A stretch of DNA of 64,000 nucleotides. It comes from Bradyrhizobium sp. NFR13. Lineage in GTDB: Bacteria > Pseudomonadota > Alphaproteobacteria > Rhizobiales > Xanthobacteraceae. The notes under the pieces were generated by a model, which searched no databases, was not told where the DNA came from, and saw nothing but the letters and a program-made list of their open reading frames with translations. Position numbers and translations under genes: made by a program. How positions within the stretch are numbered: the stretch's first letter is position 1; each line of letters opens with the position of its first letter. Location: positions 310,001 to 374,000 of the forward strand of contig NZ_FOTP01000002.1 of NCBI RefSeq assembly GCF_900114605.1. Direction: 5' to 3'. Positions 43,631 through 52,597 of this stretch are shown piece after piece.

Positions 43631-45532
43631 ATGAGACGACGGGTCCCCGTTGCTGTCGTGGGTCTATTACGCTTTGCCGCGCGTCTCTGTGTCTGCGTTC
43701 TGGTCTGGATGTCCGTCCCACCCGGATCTGCTGATGCCGCCGAGCGCAGCGAAGTAAAGCGTGTGCTTCTGCTGCATTCGTTTGGTCGGGAATTTCGCCC
43801 CTGGAGTGAATACGCCGCGAGTATCAAGGCTGAGCTTCAGCAGCAATCGCCATGGCCGCTGGATATCCAGGAACATGGGTTATTGACGGCGAGGTTTAAT
43901 AATCCAGGCCCGGAAGCTCCGTTCGTCGACTATTTGAACTCGCTCTACCAGAGCCACTCCGCCGATATCGTGTTGAGCGTCGGGGCGCCCGCAGCAAGGT
44001 TCGTTCAGAAGTATCGCCAGCGTCTCTTTCCCGAAACTCCGATGGTTCTGACCGTGGTGGAACAGCGGCTTGTGAACCGCGTGAGCCTCACAGACAATGA
44101 CACCGTCATTTCGGTCCGCAATGATTTTCTGGCCGCTTTCAGAAACATCCTTCAGGTCTTGCCGGAGACTCAAACCATCGCCGTTGTGATAGGCGCTTCT
44201 GCTTTGGAGAAATTCTGGCTCGAAGAGTTGAAGCGGGAATTGAAGCCCCTGGAAAATCGGGTCCACATTGTCTACTACGGCGATCTTTCGTTTGCGGAAA
44301 TCCTCAAAAGAGCGTCTGCGCTTCCGCCACATACCGTGCTGTTCTGGGGGCTGATGTCAATCGACGGTGCTGGCGTTAGTCATGAAGGCGACCTGGCCTT
44401 GCGTAGCCTTCATGCCGTTGCCAATGCCCCGATCTTTTCCTACCAGGAGCCCTTTTTTAACGGAGAAACCGTTGGTGGTCCGATGCATTCGATCGCCGAG
44501 ACCAGCAAGAAGACCGTCAATGCTGCGATCCGAATTCTTGGTGGCGAGAAGCCCGGGGACATCAAGTTTGAACCGATTGAATTTGCTGCGCCGAAGTACG
44601 ATTGGCGAGAATTACAGCGCTGGGGCATCAGCGAGAGCAATCTGCCGCCGGGCAGTGCAGTCCTGTTCCGCGAACCCGATATTTTGGCGCAGTATCGCTG
44701 GCAGATCTTACTGATCGCATCCGTGATTTTGGTTCAGGCGGGGTTGATCAGCGGCTTGTTGAACCAACGTCGTCGGCGGCGTCTTGCCGAGGTCGAGGCG
44801 CGGCAGCGATTGGCGGAACTCGCGCATGTCAACCGCTATTCGGCCGCCGGAGAGTTGACGACCTCCATTGCGCATGAGCTGAACCAGCCACTCGGCTCTA
44901 TCCTCACCAACACAGAGACGGCGGAGCTTTTGCTCAAGGAAACCTCGCCAGATATTGTCGAGGTCAGGGAAATTCTGGCCGATATCAGGCGTGACAATCA
45001 ACGGGCCAGCGAGGTGATCCGACGGCTTCGCAGCGTATTGAAGAAAACGCCGTTCGAGATCAGGGACATTGATCTGAACGACACGGTGCGGGAGGCGATC
45101 GGGTTTGTGGCGGCGTTGGCGGATCGACGCGGCATCGCACTGAAGTTCGCTGCCGCCTCGGGGGAGTTGCGCGTCAAGGGCGATCCCGTTCAGTTGCAAC
45201 AAGTCATCCTCAACCTGATCATTAACGGAATGGATGCAATCTCGGAGGCGGAGGTGCGAGCTGGCGAAGTCAACGTATCGACAGCTCGGCTGGATCAGCA
45301 CGCTGAAATCAGGATTGGAGATACCGGTCCTGGAATTGTAGACGGCGATATGAAGAAAATTTTCGATCCTTTCTTCAGCACCAAACCGCAAGGCTTGGGA
45401 ATGGGGCTCGCCATCGCTCGCACCATTGTCGAGGCGCATAACGGACAGATCTCCGCTGTGAATCAGGAAACGGGCGGCGCGCTGTTTATCATCAGGATCC
45501 CAATCGCCCGCGGGCGGCTCGCGTCACTATAA
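43631..45532 (+). CDS. Sensor histidine kinase with periplasmic ABC-substrate-binding-like domain
   Basis: 633 residues from ATG at 43631; in-frame TTG/GTG codons 9-12 bp earlier also lack a good ribosome site. Order: signal-anchor, large periplasmic domain (about 35-345: RVLLLHSFGREFRPW, DIVLSVGAPAARFV, PPHTVLFWGLMSIDGAGV), a transmembrane helix (WQILLIASVILVQAGLISGLL), then a HisKA domain with His415 in SIAHELNQPLG and an HATPase (NLIINGMDAIS, IGDTGPGIVDGD, LGMGLAIARTI). The periplasmic part looks like an ABC substrate-binding fold, so it should sense a small ligand. No response regulator is adjacent. Confidence 0.85.
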   Translation: MRRRVPVAVVGLLRFAARLCVCVLVWMSVPPGSADAAERSEVKRVLLLHSFGREFRPWSEYAASIKAELQQQSPWPLDIQEHGLLTARFNNPGPEAPFVDYLNSLYQSHSADIVLSVGAPAARFVQKYRQRLFPETPMVLTVVEQRLVNRVSLTDNDTVISVRNDFLAAFRNILQVLPETQTIAVVIGASALEKFWLEELKRELKPLENRVHIVYYGDLSFAEILKRASALPPHTVLFWGLMSIDGAGVSHEGDLALRSLHAVANAPIFSYQEPFFNGETVGGPMHSIAETSKKTVNAAIRILGGEKPGDIKFEPIEFAAPKYDWRELQRWGISESNLPPGSAVLFREPDILAQYRWQILLIASVILVQAGLISGLLNQRRRRRLAEVEARQRLAELAHVNRYSAAGELTTSIAHELNQPLGSILTNTETAELLLKETSPDIVEVREILADIRRDNQRASEVIRRLRSVLKKTPFEIRDIDLNDTVREAIGFVAALADRRGIALKFAAASGELRVKGDPVQLQQVILNLIINGMDAISEAEVRAGEVNVSTARLDQHAEIRIGDTGPGIVDGDMKKIFDPFFSTKPQGLGMGLAIARTIVEAHNGQISAVNQETGGALFIIRIPIARGRLASL

Positions 45533-45576
45533 AGCCGAATTTCCCGCATCGCAGCACTGCGCAAAGCTACCTTTCC

Positions 45577-45590
45577 TTGATCTTGATCAA
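45577..45590. promoter_or_regulatory. FNR/FixK box, perfect
   Basis: TTGAT-CTTG-ATCAA, 64 bp before the DUF3300 gene; predicted leader about 23 nt. Confidence 0.85.
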
Positions 45591-45647
45591 AAGACCTCCT
45601 CTCGCTTCACCCAATGCTTTCCGGAGTGAAGCCCGAAGGAGGGTGAG

Positions 45648-47279
45648 ATGTTCTGCTGGCGCAAGATCCTGATCACGCTTGCATTGATGATGACTATCCC
45701 GGTTGCTGCCTCGGCCCAAACGGCTGACAAGGCGCCGGCTTCAGACGCTCCGGCGAGCCAATCAGCGCCCAGTGTAGAGTTGCTAAAGCCTGAGCAGCTT
45801 GAGGCTTTGGTAGCACCTATTGCGCTTTACCCCGACGAGTTGCTCGCGAATGTCCTGGCAGCATCGACCTACCCACTGGAGGTGGTGCAGGCAGATCGTT
45901 GGGTGAAGGAACGCAAGTCGCTTAAGGGTGACGCGCTGAAGGAAGCGGTCGACAAACAGGCGTGGGACGACAGCGTCAAGGCTTTGGTCAGCACTCCGGA
46001 CGTCCTCGTGATGATGAGCGACAAAGTCGATTGGACAAAGAGCCTCGGCGATGCGGTGCTCGCTCAACAGCCGGATGTCATGGATGCGATCCAGCGGCTG
46101 CGGGCGAAAGCCTATGACAACAAAAAGCTCGTCACCACCAAGCAGCAGAAGGTCAGCGTCAAGACCCAGGAGAGCAAGCAGGTGGTCGTGATCGAACAGG
46201 CGGATCCCGCCGCGGTCTACGTGCCGTATTACGATCCGGCAACAGTGTACGGGACCTGGCCCTATGCAGACTATCCACCGTATTACTTCGGGTACCCGTC
46301 CTATATCGGCGCGGGTGTTGTTGCAGCGGGTGTCGCCTTCGGCACCGCATGGGCGATCGGGCGTTGGGGCAACTATTGGGGCGGTGGCTTCAACTGGGGT
46401 AACCGCAACGTCTATGTCAACCATCGCACGACCAACGTTGGAAACGGTTGGCAGCATAATCCGGCGCACCGCCAGGGTGTGCGATACAACAACACCAACG
46501 TTCAGCAGCGCTTCAGCAACAACAATCTGAAGGCCGGCGCCTCCAACCGGATGGATTTCCGTGGTCGCGACGGGCAGCAGGTGCTGCGTCCGAACCAGGG
46601 CGCTGGCGATCGCGCAGGAGATCGAGGCGGCGTTGGTGCCGGCACGCGAGATCGGCCGGGCGGTGGAGATCGCGCCGGCGTTGCCGACCGCGCCAAAGGT
46701 GGTGCCGATCGCGCGAAGGCTGGAGATCGTGCCAAAGGCGGCGGCGATCGGGCGAAGGCGGCTAACCGCAGCGCGGCCGGGCGCGGTGGCGGCGGAGGAA
46801 ATCGTGGCGGCGCCATGAATATGTCGTCCGGCCGCGCGGCGGCGGCTGCGTCCGCGCGCGGGCGGTCGAGCATGGCGAGCATGCCGCGTGGCGGCGGCGG
46901 AGCAAGCTTCGCCGGTGTGCGCGGTGGCGGCGGTGGCTTCCACGGCGGTGGCGGAGGTGGTTTTCGTGGCGGAGGCGGCGGTGGCTTCCGAGGTGGTGGA
47001 GGCGGTGGACGCCGGTCCGATATTGCCCTGAAGCATGACGTCGTCCTGCTCGGCCATCTCGCCAACGGTCTCGGCTACTATCGCTTCAGCTATCTCGGCA
47101 GCCAGAAGGCCTATGTCGGCGTGATGGCGCAGGAGGTCGAAAACGTGGCGCCACATGCCGTGACGCGGGGCAGCGACGGCTACCTGCGGGTGAATTACGA
47201 GACGCTCGGGCTGACGTTCCGCACCTATCGTGACTGGCTTGCAAACGGCGCAAGGATTCCTGCGGAGGTGTCGCCATGA
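45648..47279 (+). CDS. Exported DUF3300 protein with Gly/Asp/Arg repeats and C-terminal peptidase-S74-like domain
   Basis: 543 residues. Signal peptide (to AASAQ), DUF3300 (about 45-250: LVAPIALYPDELLANVLAASTYPLEVVQADRWV), a low-complexity middle (about 320-390, DRAK/GGGDRA repeats; then GGGGG to 455), and a C-terminal block SDIALKHDVVLLGHLANGLGYYRFSY with YVGVMAQEVENVAPHAV and DGYLRVNYETLGL, the pattern of intramolecular chaperone S74 domains of phage tail spikes. DUF3300 is usually paired with DUF2950, which overlaps here by 4 bp. Joining DUF3300 to an S74 end is unusual. Surface location is likely. Confidence 0.8.
   Translation: MFCWRKILITLALMMTIPVAASAQTADKAPASDAPASQSAPSVELLKPEQLEALVAPIALYPDELLANVLAASTYPLEVVQADRWVKERKSLKGDALKEAVDKQAWDDSVKALVSTPDVLVMMSDKVDWTKSLGDAVLAQQPDVMDAIQRLRAKAYDNKKLVTTKQQKVSVKTQESKQVVVIEQADPAAVYVPYYDPATVYGTWPYADYPPYYFGYPSYIGAGVVAAGVAFGTAWAIGRWGNYWGGGFNWGNRNVYVNHRTTNVGNGWQHNPAHRQGVRYNNTNVQQRFSNNNLKAGASNRMDFRGRDGQQVLRPNQGAGDRAGDRGGVGAGTRDRPGGGDRAGVADRAKGGADRAKAGDRAKGGGDRAKAANRSAAGRGGGGGNRGGAMNMSSGRAAAAASARGRSSMASMPRGGGGASFAGVRGGGGGFHGGGGGGFRGGGGGGFRGGGGGGRRSDIALKHDVVLLGHLANGLGYYRFSYLGSQKAYVGVMAQEVENVAPHAVTRGSDGYLRVNYETLGLTFRTYRDWLANGARIPAEVSP
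46604..47010 (+). repeat. Low-complexity coding repeat (DRAK and Gly-rich tracts)
   Basis: In-frame repetition inside the DUF3300 gene: GATCGCGC-AA-type units give DRAKGGADRAKAGDRAKGGGDRAKA, then GGCGGC tracts give long glycine runs (46870-47010). Likely to vary in length between strains by slippage. Confidence 0.75.
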
Positions 47280-48199
47280 TTGTTTGGACGTCAATCCGTC
47301 ATGCTGCATCGACAACAGCGGCGGCAGTCGTGGCGCTGGTTCTCATGAGTTCGGTGTCCGGGGCTCAGCAGTCCTTTCCATCACCGGAGGCTGCTGCTGC
47401 TGCACTCGCCGCAGCGGTCAAGAGCGGCGCAAGCGATATTCTAAAGGTCCTCGGCAAGGGGGCCGATGACATCGTCTCGTCGGGTGACGAGGTGGCCGAC
47501 GCTGATACACGTCAGCGGTTCACGTCCATGTATGATGCCAAGCATGCGATCAAGACGGAGGGCAACAAGAGGGCCACCTTGATGCTCGGCGCGGACGACT
47601 TTCCGTTCCCGATTCCGCTCGTCAACACCAAGACGGGTTGGGAGTTCGATGTTGAAGAGGGCCGCATCGAGGTCCTGTATCGTCGTATCGGGCGTAACGA
47701 GCTCGATGCGATCCAGACCAGTCTCGCTTATGTCGACGCCCAGAACGAATATGCCGACAAGGACCGCGGCGAAGGCCCAGGGGTCTATGCACAGCGGTTT
47801 GTCTCGACGCCGGGCAAGAAGGACGGGCTGTTCTGGCGTGACGATAAGGATCCGAGCCCATTGGGTGCACTGGTCGCAGAAGCCTCTACCGAAGGCTACC
47901 AGGTCGGTGAAAAACCGCAGCCGTATCATGGCTACTATTTCCGCATACTCAAAGGACAGGGGGCCAATGCCCCGGGCGGCGCACATATCTATCTGGTGAA
48001 AGGCAAGATGATCGGCGGATACGGCTTAGTCGCCTGGCCCGCCGAGTACGGGAATTCCGGCGTCAAGACTTTCCTGGTCAGTCATGCGGGGACCGTTTAC
48101 GAAAAGGATCTCGGACCGCAGACCGACCGGATCGTGAAGCGCCTGTCCCTGTTCGATCCGGACCAGACGTGGAAGAAGGTCAATGCAGAAAAGCCCTGA
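47276..48199 (+). CDS. Exported DUF2950 protein
   Basis: 307 residues, start overlapping the DUF3300 stop (ATGA). Signal region (AAAVVALVLMSSVSGAQQ), then DUF2950: QSFPSPEAAAAALAAAV, GWEFDVEEGRIEVLYRRIGRNEL, DGLFWRDDKDPSPLGALVAEA, YHGYYFRILKGQGANAPGGAH. The DUF3300-DUF2950 pairing is recurrent in proteobacteria, so the two probably act together in the envelope. Function unknown. Confidence 0.85.
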   Translation: MIVWTSIRHAASTTAAAVVALVLMSSVSGAQQSFPSPEAAAAALAAAVKSGASDILKVLGKGADDIVSSGDEVADADTRQRFTSMYDAKHAIKTEGNKRATLMLGADDFPFPIPLVNTKTGWEFDVEEGRIEVLYRRIGRNELDAIQTSLAYVDAQNEYADKDRGEGPGVYAQRFVSTPGKKDGLFWRDDKDPSPLGALVAEASTEGYQVGEKPQPYHGYYFRILKGQGANAPGGAHIYLVKGKMIGGYGLVAWPAEYGNSGVKTFLVSHAGTVYEKDLGPQTDRIVKRLSLFDPDQTWKKVNAEKP

Positions 48200-48653
48200 G
48201 CGCGGGATATCTGCGGTGGGTCTGTTCGCAATGCACCTGACGGCGGTTGTCCTGCTCACATTGACTGTTCCGGTGACGCCGTCCCGGGCTCAGGCACCCG
48301 GCTATGTTCAGGTAAAGCTGTTGAAAGCGGGACTCATCCTGGGCGCCGGCGGCGGCAGCGGCGTCGTGACATATCGCGGTCGCGACTATCCGTTCAGGGT
48401 GTCCGGCCTCAGTCTCGGATTTGCGGCAGGAGCGTCCTTCATCCGGCTCAAGGGATGGGCCTGGGGAATAAGGCAGATCAGCGACTTCGCCGGTACCTAT
48501 AGCTCGGTTGGAACCGGTGGTGCCTTAATTGCCGGTGCCGGTGGCATCCAGCTCACAAACGATAAGGGGGTGAGGATGGCCTTGCACGGACCTCGGGCGG
48601 GAGTGGAGCTTGCCGGCAACCTCGGCCAGATCACAATTACCCTGAAGGAGTGA
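48183..48653 (+). CDS. Secreted glycine-rich protein, paralogue of 38335-38769
   Basis: 156 residues, overlapping DUF2950 by 17 bp. Signal region (TLTVPVTPSRAQ), then LKAGLILGAGGGSGVVTYRGRDYPF, VSGLSLGFAAGASFI, GTYSSVGTGGALIAGAGGIQL and a final GQITITLKE. Each block lines up with 38335-38769 in the same order. Resemblance to EipA/DUF1134 is suspected. Two copies in one FixK island suggest duplication inside it. Confidence 0.7.
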   Translation: MQKSPERGISAVGLFAMHLTAVVLLTLTVPVTPSRAQAPGYVQVKLLKAGLILGAGGGSGVVTYRGRDYPFRVSGLSLGFAAGASFIRLKGWAWGIRQISDFAGTYSSVGTGGALIAGAGGIQLTNDKGVRMALHGPRAGVELAGNLGQITITLKE

Positions 48654-48660
48654 GGCGTGG

Positions 48661-49107
48661 ATGGTTTGCGGTGATGCTCCCTGTCATTGCGCAGGAGGCG
48701 CTCAGGTCGGGGCGGGTCATTCGAAATTGCCGGTGGGCGCGCTGCACGACGATTTGGAGTTTCCCGTGAATACGATTGCAGCGCAGGTGTCGTCAGATCA
48801 ATCTTCCGCCGTTTTCCGCAGTGCGACGCTCTCCAGACGGCGTCTTTGCTTGGGCGCGTTCCTGATAGTCGTGACATCCGCTGTCGCACCAACTGCCGTC
48901 ACTGCTCAGCCGCTCACTACGTTTCGATATGAAATGCAGGCGCAAGCGCATTGTCCTCATGATTCCGTTGTTTGGCTCGATTTCCGCAAGGAGGTCTACT
49001 ACCTCAAGCGACAGAAGAAATACGGGCGAGGCGGGACGGGAAGTTTCGTTTGTCGGAAAGAAGCTGGCGATAGCGGCTTTCGGCATTCGCTACTTGGGGT
49101 GAGATGA
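48661..49107 (+). CDS. Exported hypothetical protein
   Basis: Up to 148 residues; the true start is unclear (a GTG near 48766 gives a signal-like RRRLCLGAFLIVVTSAVAPTAVTA). Conserved C-terminal part: AQAHCPHDSVVWLDFRKEVYYLKRQKKYGRG, GSFVCRKEAGDSGFRHSLLGVR, with two cysteines. I recognise this as a small family of alphaproteobacterial secreted proteins, without a function. It begins 8 bp after the glycine-rich gene and is last in the DUF3300 operon. Confidence 0.6.
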   Translation: MVCGDAPCHCAGGAQVGAGHSKLPVGALHDDLEFPVNTIAAQVSSDQSSAVFRSATLSRRRLCLGAFLIVVTSAVAPTAVTAQPLTTFRYEMQAQAHCPHDSVVWLDFRKEVYYLKRQKKYGRGGTGSFVCRKEAGDSGFRHSLLGVR

Positions 49108-49213
49108 GGTTGACCTGCTCTGTTGAACGAGAGGACGACGTCAAATTTTCTGGTCTCTGTCGGGCTGGTAGCAGCGCAAGAATGGAGGCTACCGCTATTA
49201 GCGGTTCAACCTG

Positions 49214-50134
49214 CTATTTCTGATCTCGATAGGATGCACCGAACGCCGCACGGTAAATCGCCCAGTAGACGATGCCGACAAAGCCGGCACCTCCCACGAT
49301 GTTGCCAAGCGTCACCGGTACGAGGTTGTGGATGATGCCGGCCAGCGTGATCGACGATGCGTCGACATTCGCCGGGATCTGGCCAGTCTGGGTCATCAGC
49401 CACGCCAGTGGCAGGAAATACATGTTGGCGACGCAGTGCTCGAAGCCGGCCGCGATGAAGGCGGAGATCGGCAACACAACAGCAATCATCTTGTCGGTGA
49501 CCGATCTGCCTGCATAAGCGAGCCAGACGGCGGCGCATACGAGCACGTTGCACAAGACGCCCTTGAAGAACAGCGTCAGCAGATCGGGGCGGATTTTGCC
49601 AACTGCTGTATTCAACACTGATAGACCGATGCGGCCATCATTCATCTCGAGATGATGGGAGAAGAAGACGAGAACAATGAGGCCGAGCGCTCCAAACAAA
49701 TTCCCGAACCAGACGATGGTCCAGTTGCGCAGCATCGTCCGCGTGGACACCTTTCCGCTCGCCCAGGCCATGACGATCAGATTGTTGCCGGTAAACAGCT
49801 CGGCTCCGCCCACAAGAACGAGGGCCAGCCCCAGAGAGAAGACGAGCCCTCCGACGACGCGTACCGTCGCGAAGCTGAGCGACGGATCGCTGGCGACGAT
49901 CGTAAAGTAGATCGCGCCGAAGCCAATGCCTCCGCCTGCGACGGTTGCCAGCATGAAGGAGGCCAGAAGCGGCAGGTTGGCCTTTTTGACGCCGACCTTC
50001 TCGACAGCCTCCTTGATTTCGGCAGGACTGTAAGCCTGCAGATTGAAGATCGGCGGTTGCGACACGGACGCACCCTCGGCCGTTCCAACGCCTTGCTCTT
50101 GATGTCCCTTCGCGGGGCTATCCACCGGCGCCAC
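49214..50134 (-). CDS. focA: Formate/nitrite channel FocA
   Basis: 306 residues; six transmembrane helices. FNT motifs: GGGIGFGAIYFTI, GGAELFTGNNLIVMAWASG, and GFEHCVANMYFLP (pore His near GFEH), with ITLAGIIHNLVPVTLGNIVGG. It exports formate and takes it back up. Its start overlaps the antiporter gene and it ends the pflB-pflA-antiporter-focA operon, matching pyruvate formate-lyase. Confidence 0.9.
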   Translation of the reverse strand: MAPVDSPAKGHQEQGVGTAEGASVSQPPIFNLQAYSPAEIKEAVEKVGVKKANLPLLASFMLATVAGGGIGFGAIYFTIVASDPSLSFATVRVVGGLVFSLGLALVLVGGAELFTGNNLIVMAWASGKVSTRTMLRNWTIVWFGNLFGALGLIVLVFFSHHLEMNDGRIGLSVLNTAVGKIRPDLLTLFFKGVLCNVLVCAAVWLAYAGRSVTDKMIAVVLPISAFIAAGFEHCVANMYFLPLAWLMTQTGQIPANVDASSITLAGIIHNLVPVTLGNIVGGAGFVGIVYWAIYRAAFGASYRDQK

Positions 50135-51719
50135 TCGTCGCCAGAAGCCCGACGATCTGCGCTGCGATCACCTTCACGAGCGTCATTGAAGGGAAAATCA
50201 TCGCGTAACCGATATCCGGGCGTTCGGTCGGCGCCATCTTCGTCGAATAGACCAGAATGGCCGGGTTTCCGGTTGCGCCGGATGCCACGCCGACCAGGTC
50301 GTCGTAAGGAATCTTCATCACATAATGGCCAACCAGCAGGACGATGAAGACGGTCGTCAGAAGCACGGCGACGCCGATGAACAGCATCGTGAACCCTGAT
50401 TCGGACACCGTGCGGACAAAGGGCTGTCCGGCATTCACGCCAACGGTTGCAAGAAACATCGCCAGACCAAAGTTTCGAAGAACAATGTTAGCCGGCAACG
50501 GCATGGTCCAAAGCATGGGGCCGGTGCGGCGGAGCTTGCCGAGAATGAGCGCAACGATCAGTGGCCCGCCGCCAATGCCGAGCGTCACAACACCCACGCC
50601 TGGGATCGGAATGGGGATCAGACCGAGAAGGACGCCCATGACCATGCCGAGACCGAGCGAAACATAACTAAATTCGGCAGCCGCCTTGACGCTATCGCCG
50701 AAGTGCTTTCGGATCTCCTCCTTCTTTTCGGGCGGCGTTAGGACTCCGACACGGTCGCCGAATTCCAGCATGAGATCGGGGGAGGGGACGAGGTCGGCGT
50801 CGTAGCGCCGGACGTGCAGGATGTGCGCTGGCACTCCGGGTGGCATCGTCAACTTCGAAAGTGCTACGCCGACAATGTTGCCCTTGCCTACGAACACGCG
50901 GATGTAATCCAGGTCGGCGCGGTCGCTCGCGAGCCGGCCCGGTTCGAGCCGGCCGATACGTTCAGCCGCCAATGCGATTTCCTCTTGCCGATCGGCCACG
51001 ACGAGTATGGCGTCTCCCGCATTCAGAACGGTGCCGTCTGTCGGCACGACGTTGCGGCCGTTCTGGCGGACCATGGTAATCTGCAGCTCGGCGAGCGAGT
51101 CTGCAGCAAGGTCCTTGAGCTTCGCACCGGCAAAGTTCTCTCCGATCGTAATCTCGCCCATGTGGAAATTCTTGGTCTTGGCCGGGAACTTGGGCTTTAC
51201 GATCTGAGTCATGAAGTAGATGCAGAGAATCGGCCCGATGACCCCAAAGGGATATGCAATCGAATAACCGATCGACGGATCCTTGTTCTTCATAACGTCG
51301 AGCGCCGCCTGAAGCGTTGCGGTGCTCGTCATCGATCCGGCATAGAGGCCAAGCGTATGTCCGATCTTGATGCCGAAGATGTGGCCCAGTGCAAGCGCAA
51401 CTCCGAGACCAGCGAGGCAAGCAATGAGGGCCAGCAGATTGTACTTCTGCCCCACGCCAAACATGCCCTCGAAGAACTGGCGGCCGTAAAGGATGCCGAT
51501 GCCGTAGAGGAACATGATCAGGCCGGTGAGGCCGATGGGTCCGATGATCTGGGCCTTGGGCGCGAACGCGCCGATCGCAAGACCGACGAACAGGACCGCA
51601 CCGACGCCGAGCGAAAATCCGAAGATGCTGATCTGGCCCACCAGATAGCCCACTCCGATCGCCAGAAACGCCGTCAGGATCGGCTGGCTTCCAATGATGT
51701 CGCGTGCAAGATCCAACAT
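50118..51719 (-). CDS. AspT/YidE-family antiporter with two RCK_C (TrkA-C) domains
   Basis: 533 residues from MLDLARDIIGSQPIL; GGGGAG is about 9 nt upstream, and a longer start 54 bp earlier would overlap pflA. Eleven or so helices in two halves surround two RCK-C domains (about 190-350: HMGEITIGENFAGAKLKDLA; LDYIRVFVGKGNIVG). AspT swaps aspartate for alanine; relatives carry other carboxylates such as oxalate or succinate. Between pflA and focA it may exchange a fermentation acid; the substrate is not readable. Confidence 0.85.
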   Translation of the reverse strand: MLDLARDIIGSQPILTAFLAIGVGYLVGQISIFGFSLGVGAVLFVGLAIGAFAPKAQIIGPIGLTGLIMFLYGIGILYGRQFFEGMFGVGQKYNLLALIACLAGLGVALALGHIFGIKIGHTLGLYAGSMTSTATLQAALDVMKNKDPSIGYSIAYPFGVIGPILCIYFMTQIVKPKFPAKTKNFHMGEITIGENFAGAKLKDLAADSLAELQITMVRQNGRNVVPTDGTVLNAGDAILVVADRQEEIALAAERIGRLEPGRLASDRADLDYIRVFVGKGNIVGVALSKLTMPPGVPAHILHVRRYDADLVPSPDLMLEFGDRVGVLTPPEKKEEIRKHFGDSVKAAAEFSYVSLGLGMVMGVLLGLIPIPIPGVGVVTLGIGGGPLIVALILGKLRRTGPMLWTMPLPANIVLRNFGLAMFLATVGVNAGQPFVRTVSESGFTMLFIGVAVLLTTVFIVLLVGHYVMKIPYDDLVGVASGATGNPAILVYSTKMAPTERPDIGYAMIFPSMTLVKVIAAQIVGLLATSGAGG

Positions 51720-51757
51720 AGTTCTGAACTCCCCGAATTCGCCGAATAGTCGGTTGA

Positions 51758-52585
51758 TCAGCGTGCCTGACACCCCGCAGCCCGGAACTGTTCGAGCACC
51801 CGGTTCACCAGGTCCCGGCTGGGTGGCAGCGTGTCAGCTAGCTTGTATTCGAGACCCATCGTCTTCCACTTGAACGCGCCCATCTGGTGGAAAGGCTGCA
51901 CTTCCACCCACCGGACATTCTTCATCGGCGCGACGAATTTCGCGATTCCGTCGACATTCGCCGGATCGTCAGTCTCGCCTGGGACGAGCGTGAACCGAAC
52001 CCAGACCGGCTTCGAGATCGAAGCCAGGCGTTCGGCGAAGCGAAGCGTTGGCGCGATGTCGCGGCCAGTGGTTCGACGATAGGTTTCGGGATCCGAACTC
52101 TTGATGTCGAGAAGAACAAGGTCGATCTCGGACAGGTAGGCATCGTCCACGCGATCGCCCAGGAATCCGGAAGTCTGAATGGCGGTGTGCAGGCCCATTT
52201 TCCTGGCGCCAGCGAATATTCGCTGGGTGAATGCACGCTGCACCATTGGCTCGCCGCCCGAGATGGTCAGCCCGCCGCCAAGAGCCTGAATGGAGGGCGC
52301 GAAATCGGCGAGGCGACGGAGCACCTGATCGGCCGAGACGTAGGTGCCGTCCTTGAGGTGCCAGGTGTCCGGATTGTGACAATAAGTGCACCGCAGAAGA
52401 CAACCCGAGACGAACAGCACAACGCGCAAGCCGGGCCCGTCATAACGGGAGGACGTCTCATAGGAATGGCAATATCCGAACGCGCCCTCCTGGTCCTTGA
52501 ACTGTTCGTCATCGGGCGCGTCGGGCGAAATCCCGACCCGGAGGTCATGACGACTTCCGGGCTCCAGTGTCTGCACCGTCGACAT
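51758..52585 (-). CDS. pflA: Pyruvate formate-lyase-activating enzyme (radical SAM)
   Basis: 275 residues with the radical-SAM cluster CLLRCTYCHNPDTW, then LTISGGEPMVQ (SAM/GGE motif). It uses S-adenosylmethionine and a [4Fe-4S] cluster to place the glycyl radical on PflB. Slightly longer than the E. coli enzyme (246). It follows pflB by 12 bp on the same strand. Confidence 0.94.
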   Translation of the reverse strand: MSTVQTLEPGSRHDLRVGISPDAPDDEQFKDQEGAFGYCHSYETSSRYDGPGLRVVLFVSGCLLRCTYCHNPDTWHLKDGTYVSADQVLRRLADFAPSIQALGGGLTISGGEPMVQRAFTQRIFAGARKMGLHTAIQTSGFLGDRVDDAYLSEIDLVLLDIKSSDPETYRRTTGRDIAPTLRFAERLASISKPVWVRFTLVPGETDDPANVDGIAKFVAPMKNVRWVEVQPFHQMGAFKWKTMGLEYKLADTLPPSRDLVNRVLEQFRAAGCQAR

Positions 52586-52597
52586 GGTGCACCTCGC

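Noticed and set aside
46870-47010. Glycine-coding tract as frameshift site or CRISPR-like repeat
   Set aside because: It stays in frame and encodes a plain Gly-rich linker.
45783-47315. 510-codon minus-strand frame
   Set aside because: Mirror of the DUF3300 gene repeats; no recognised protein features.
48790-48805. GATCAAT near the last gene of the DUF3300 operon
   Set aside because: Only half of a box, inside a coding region.
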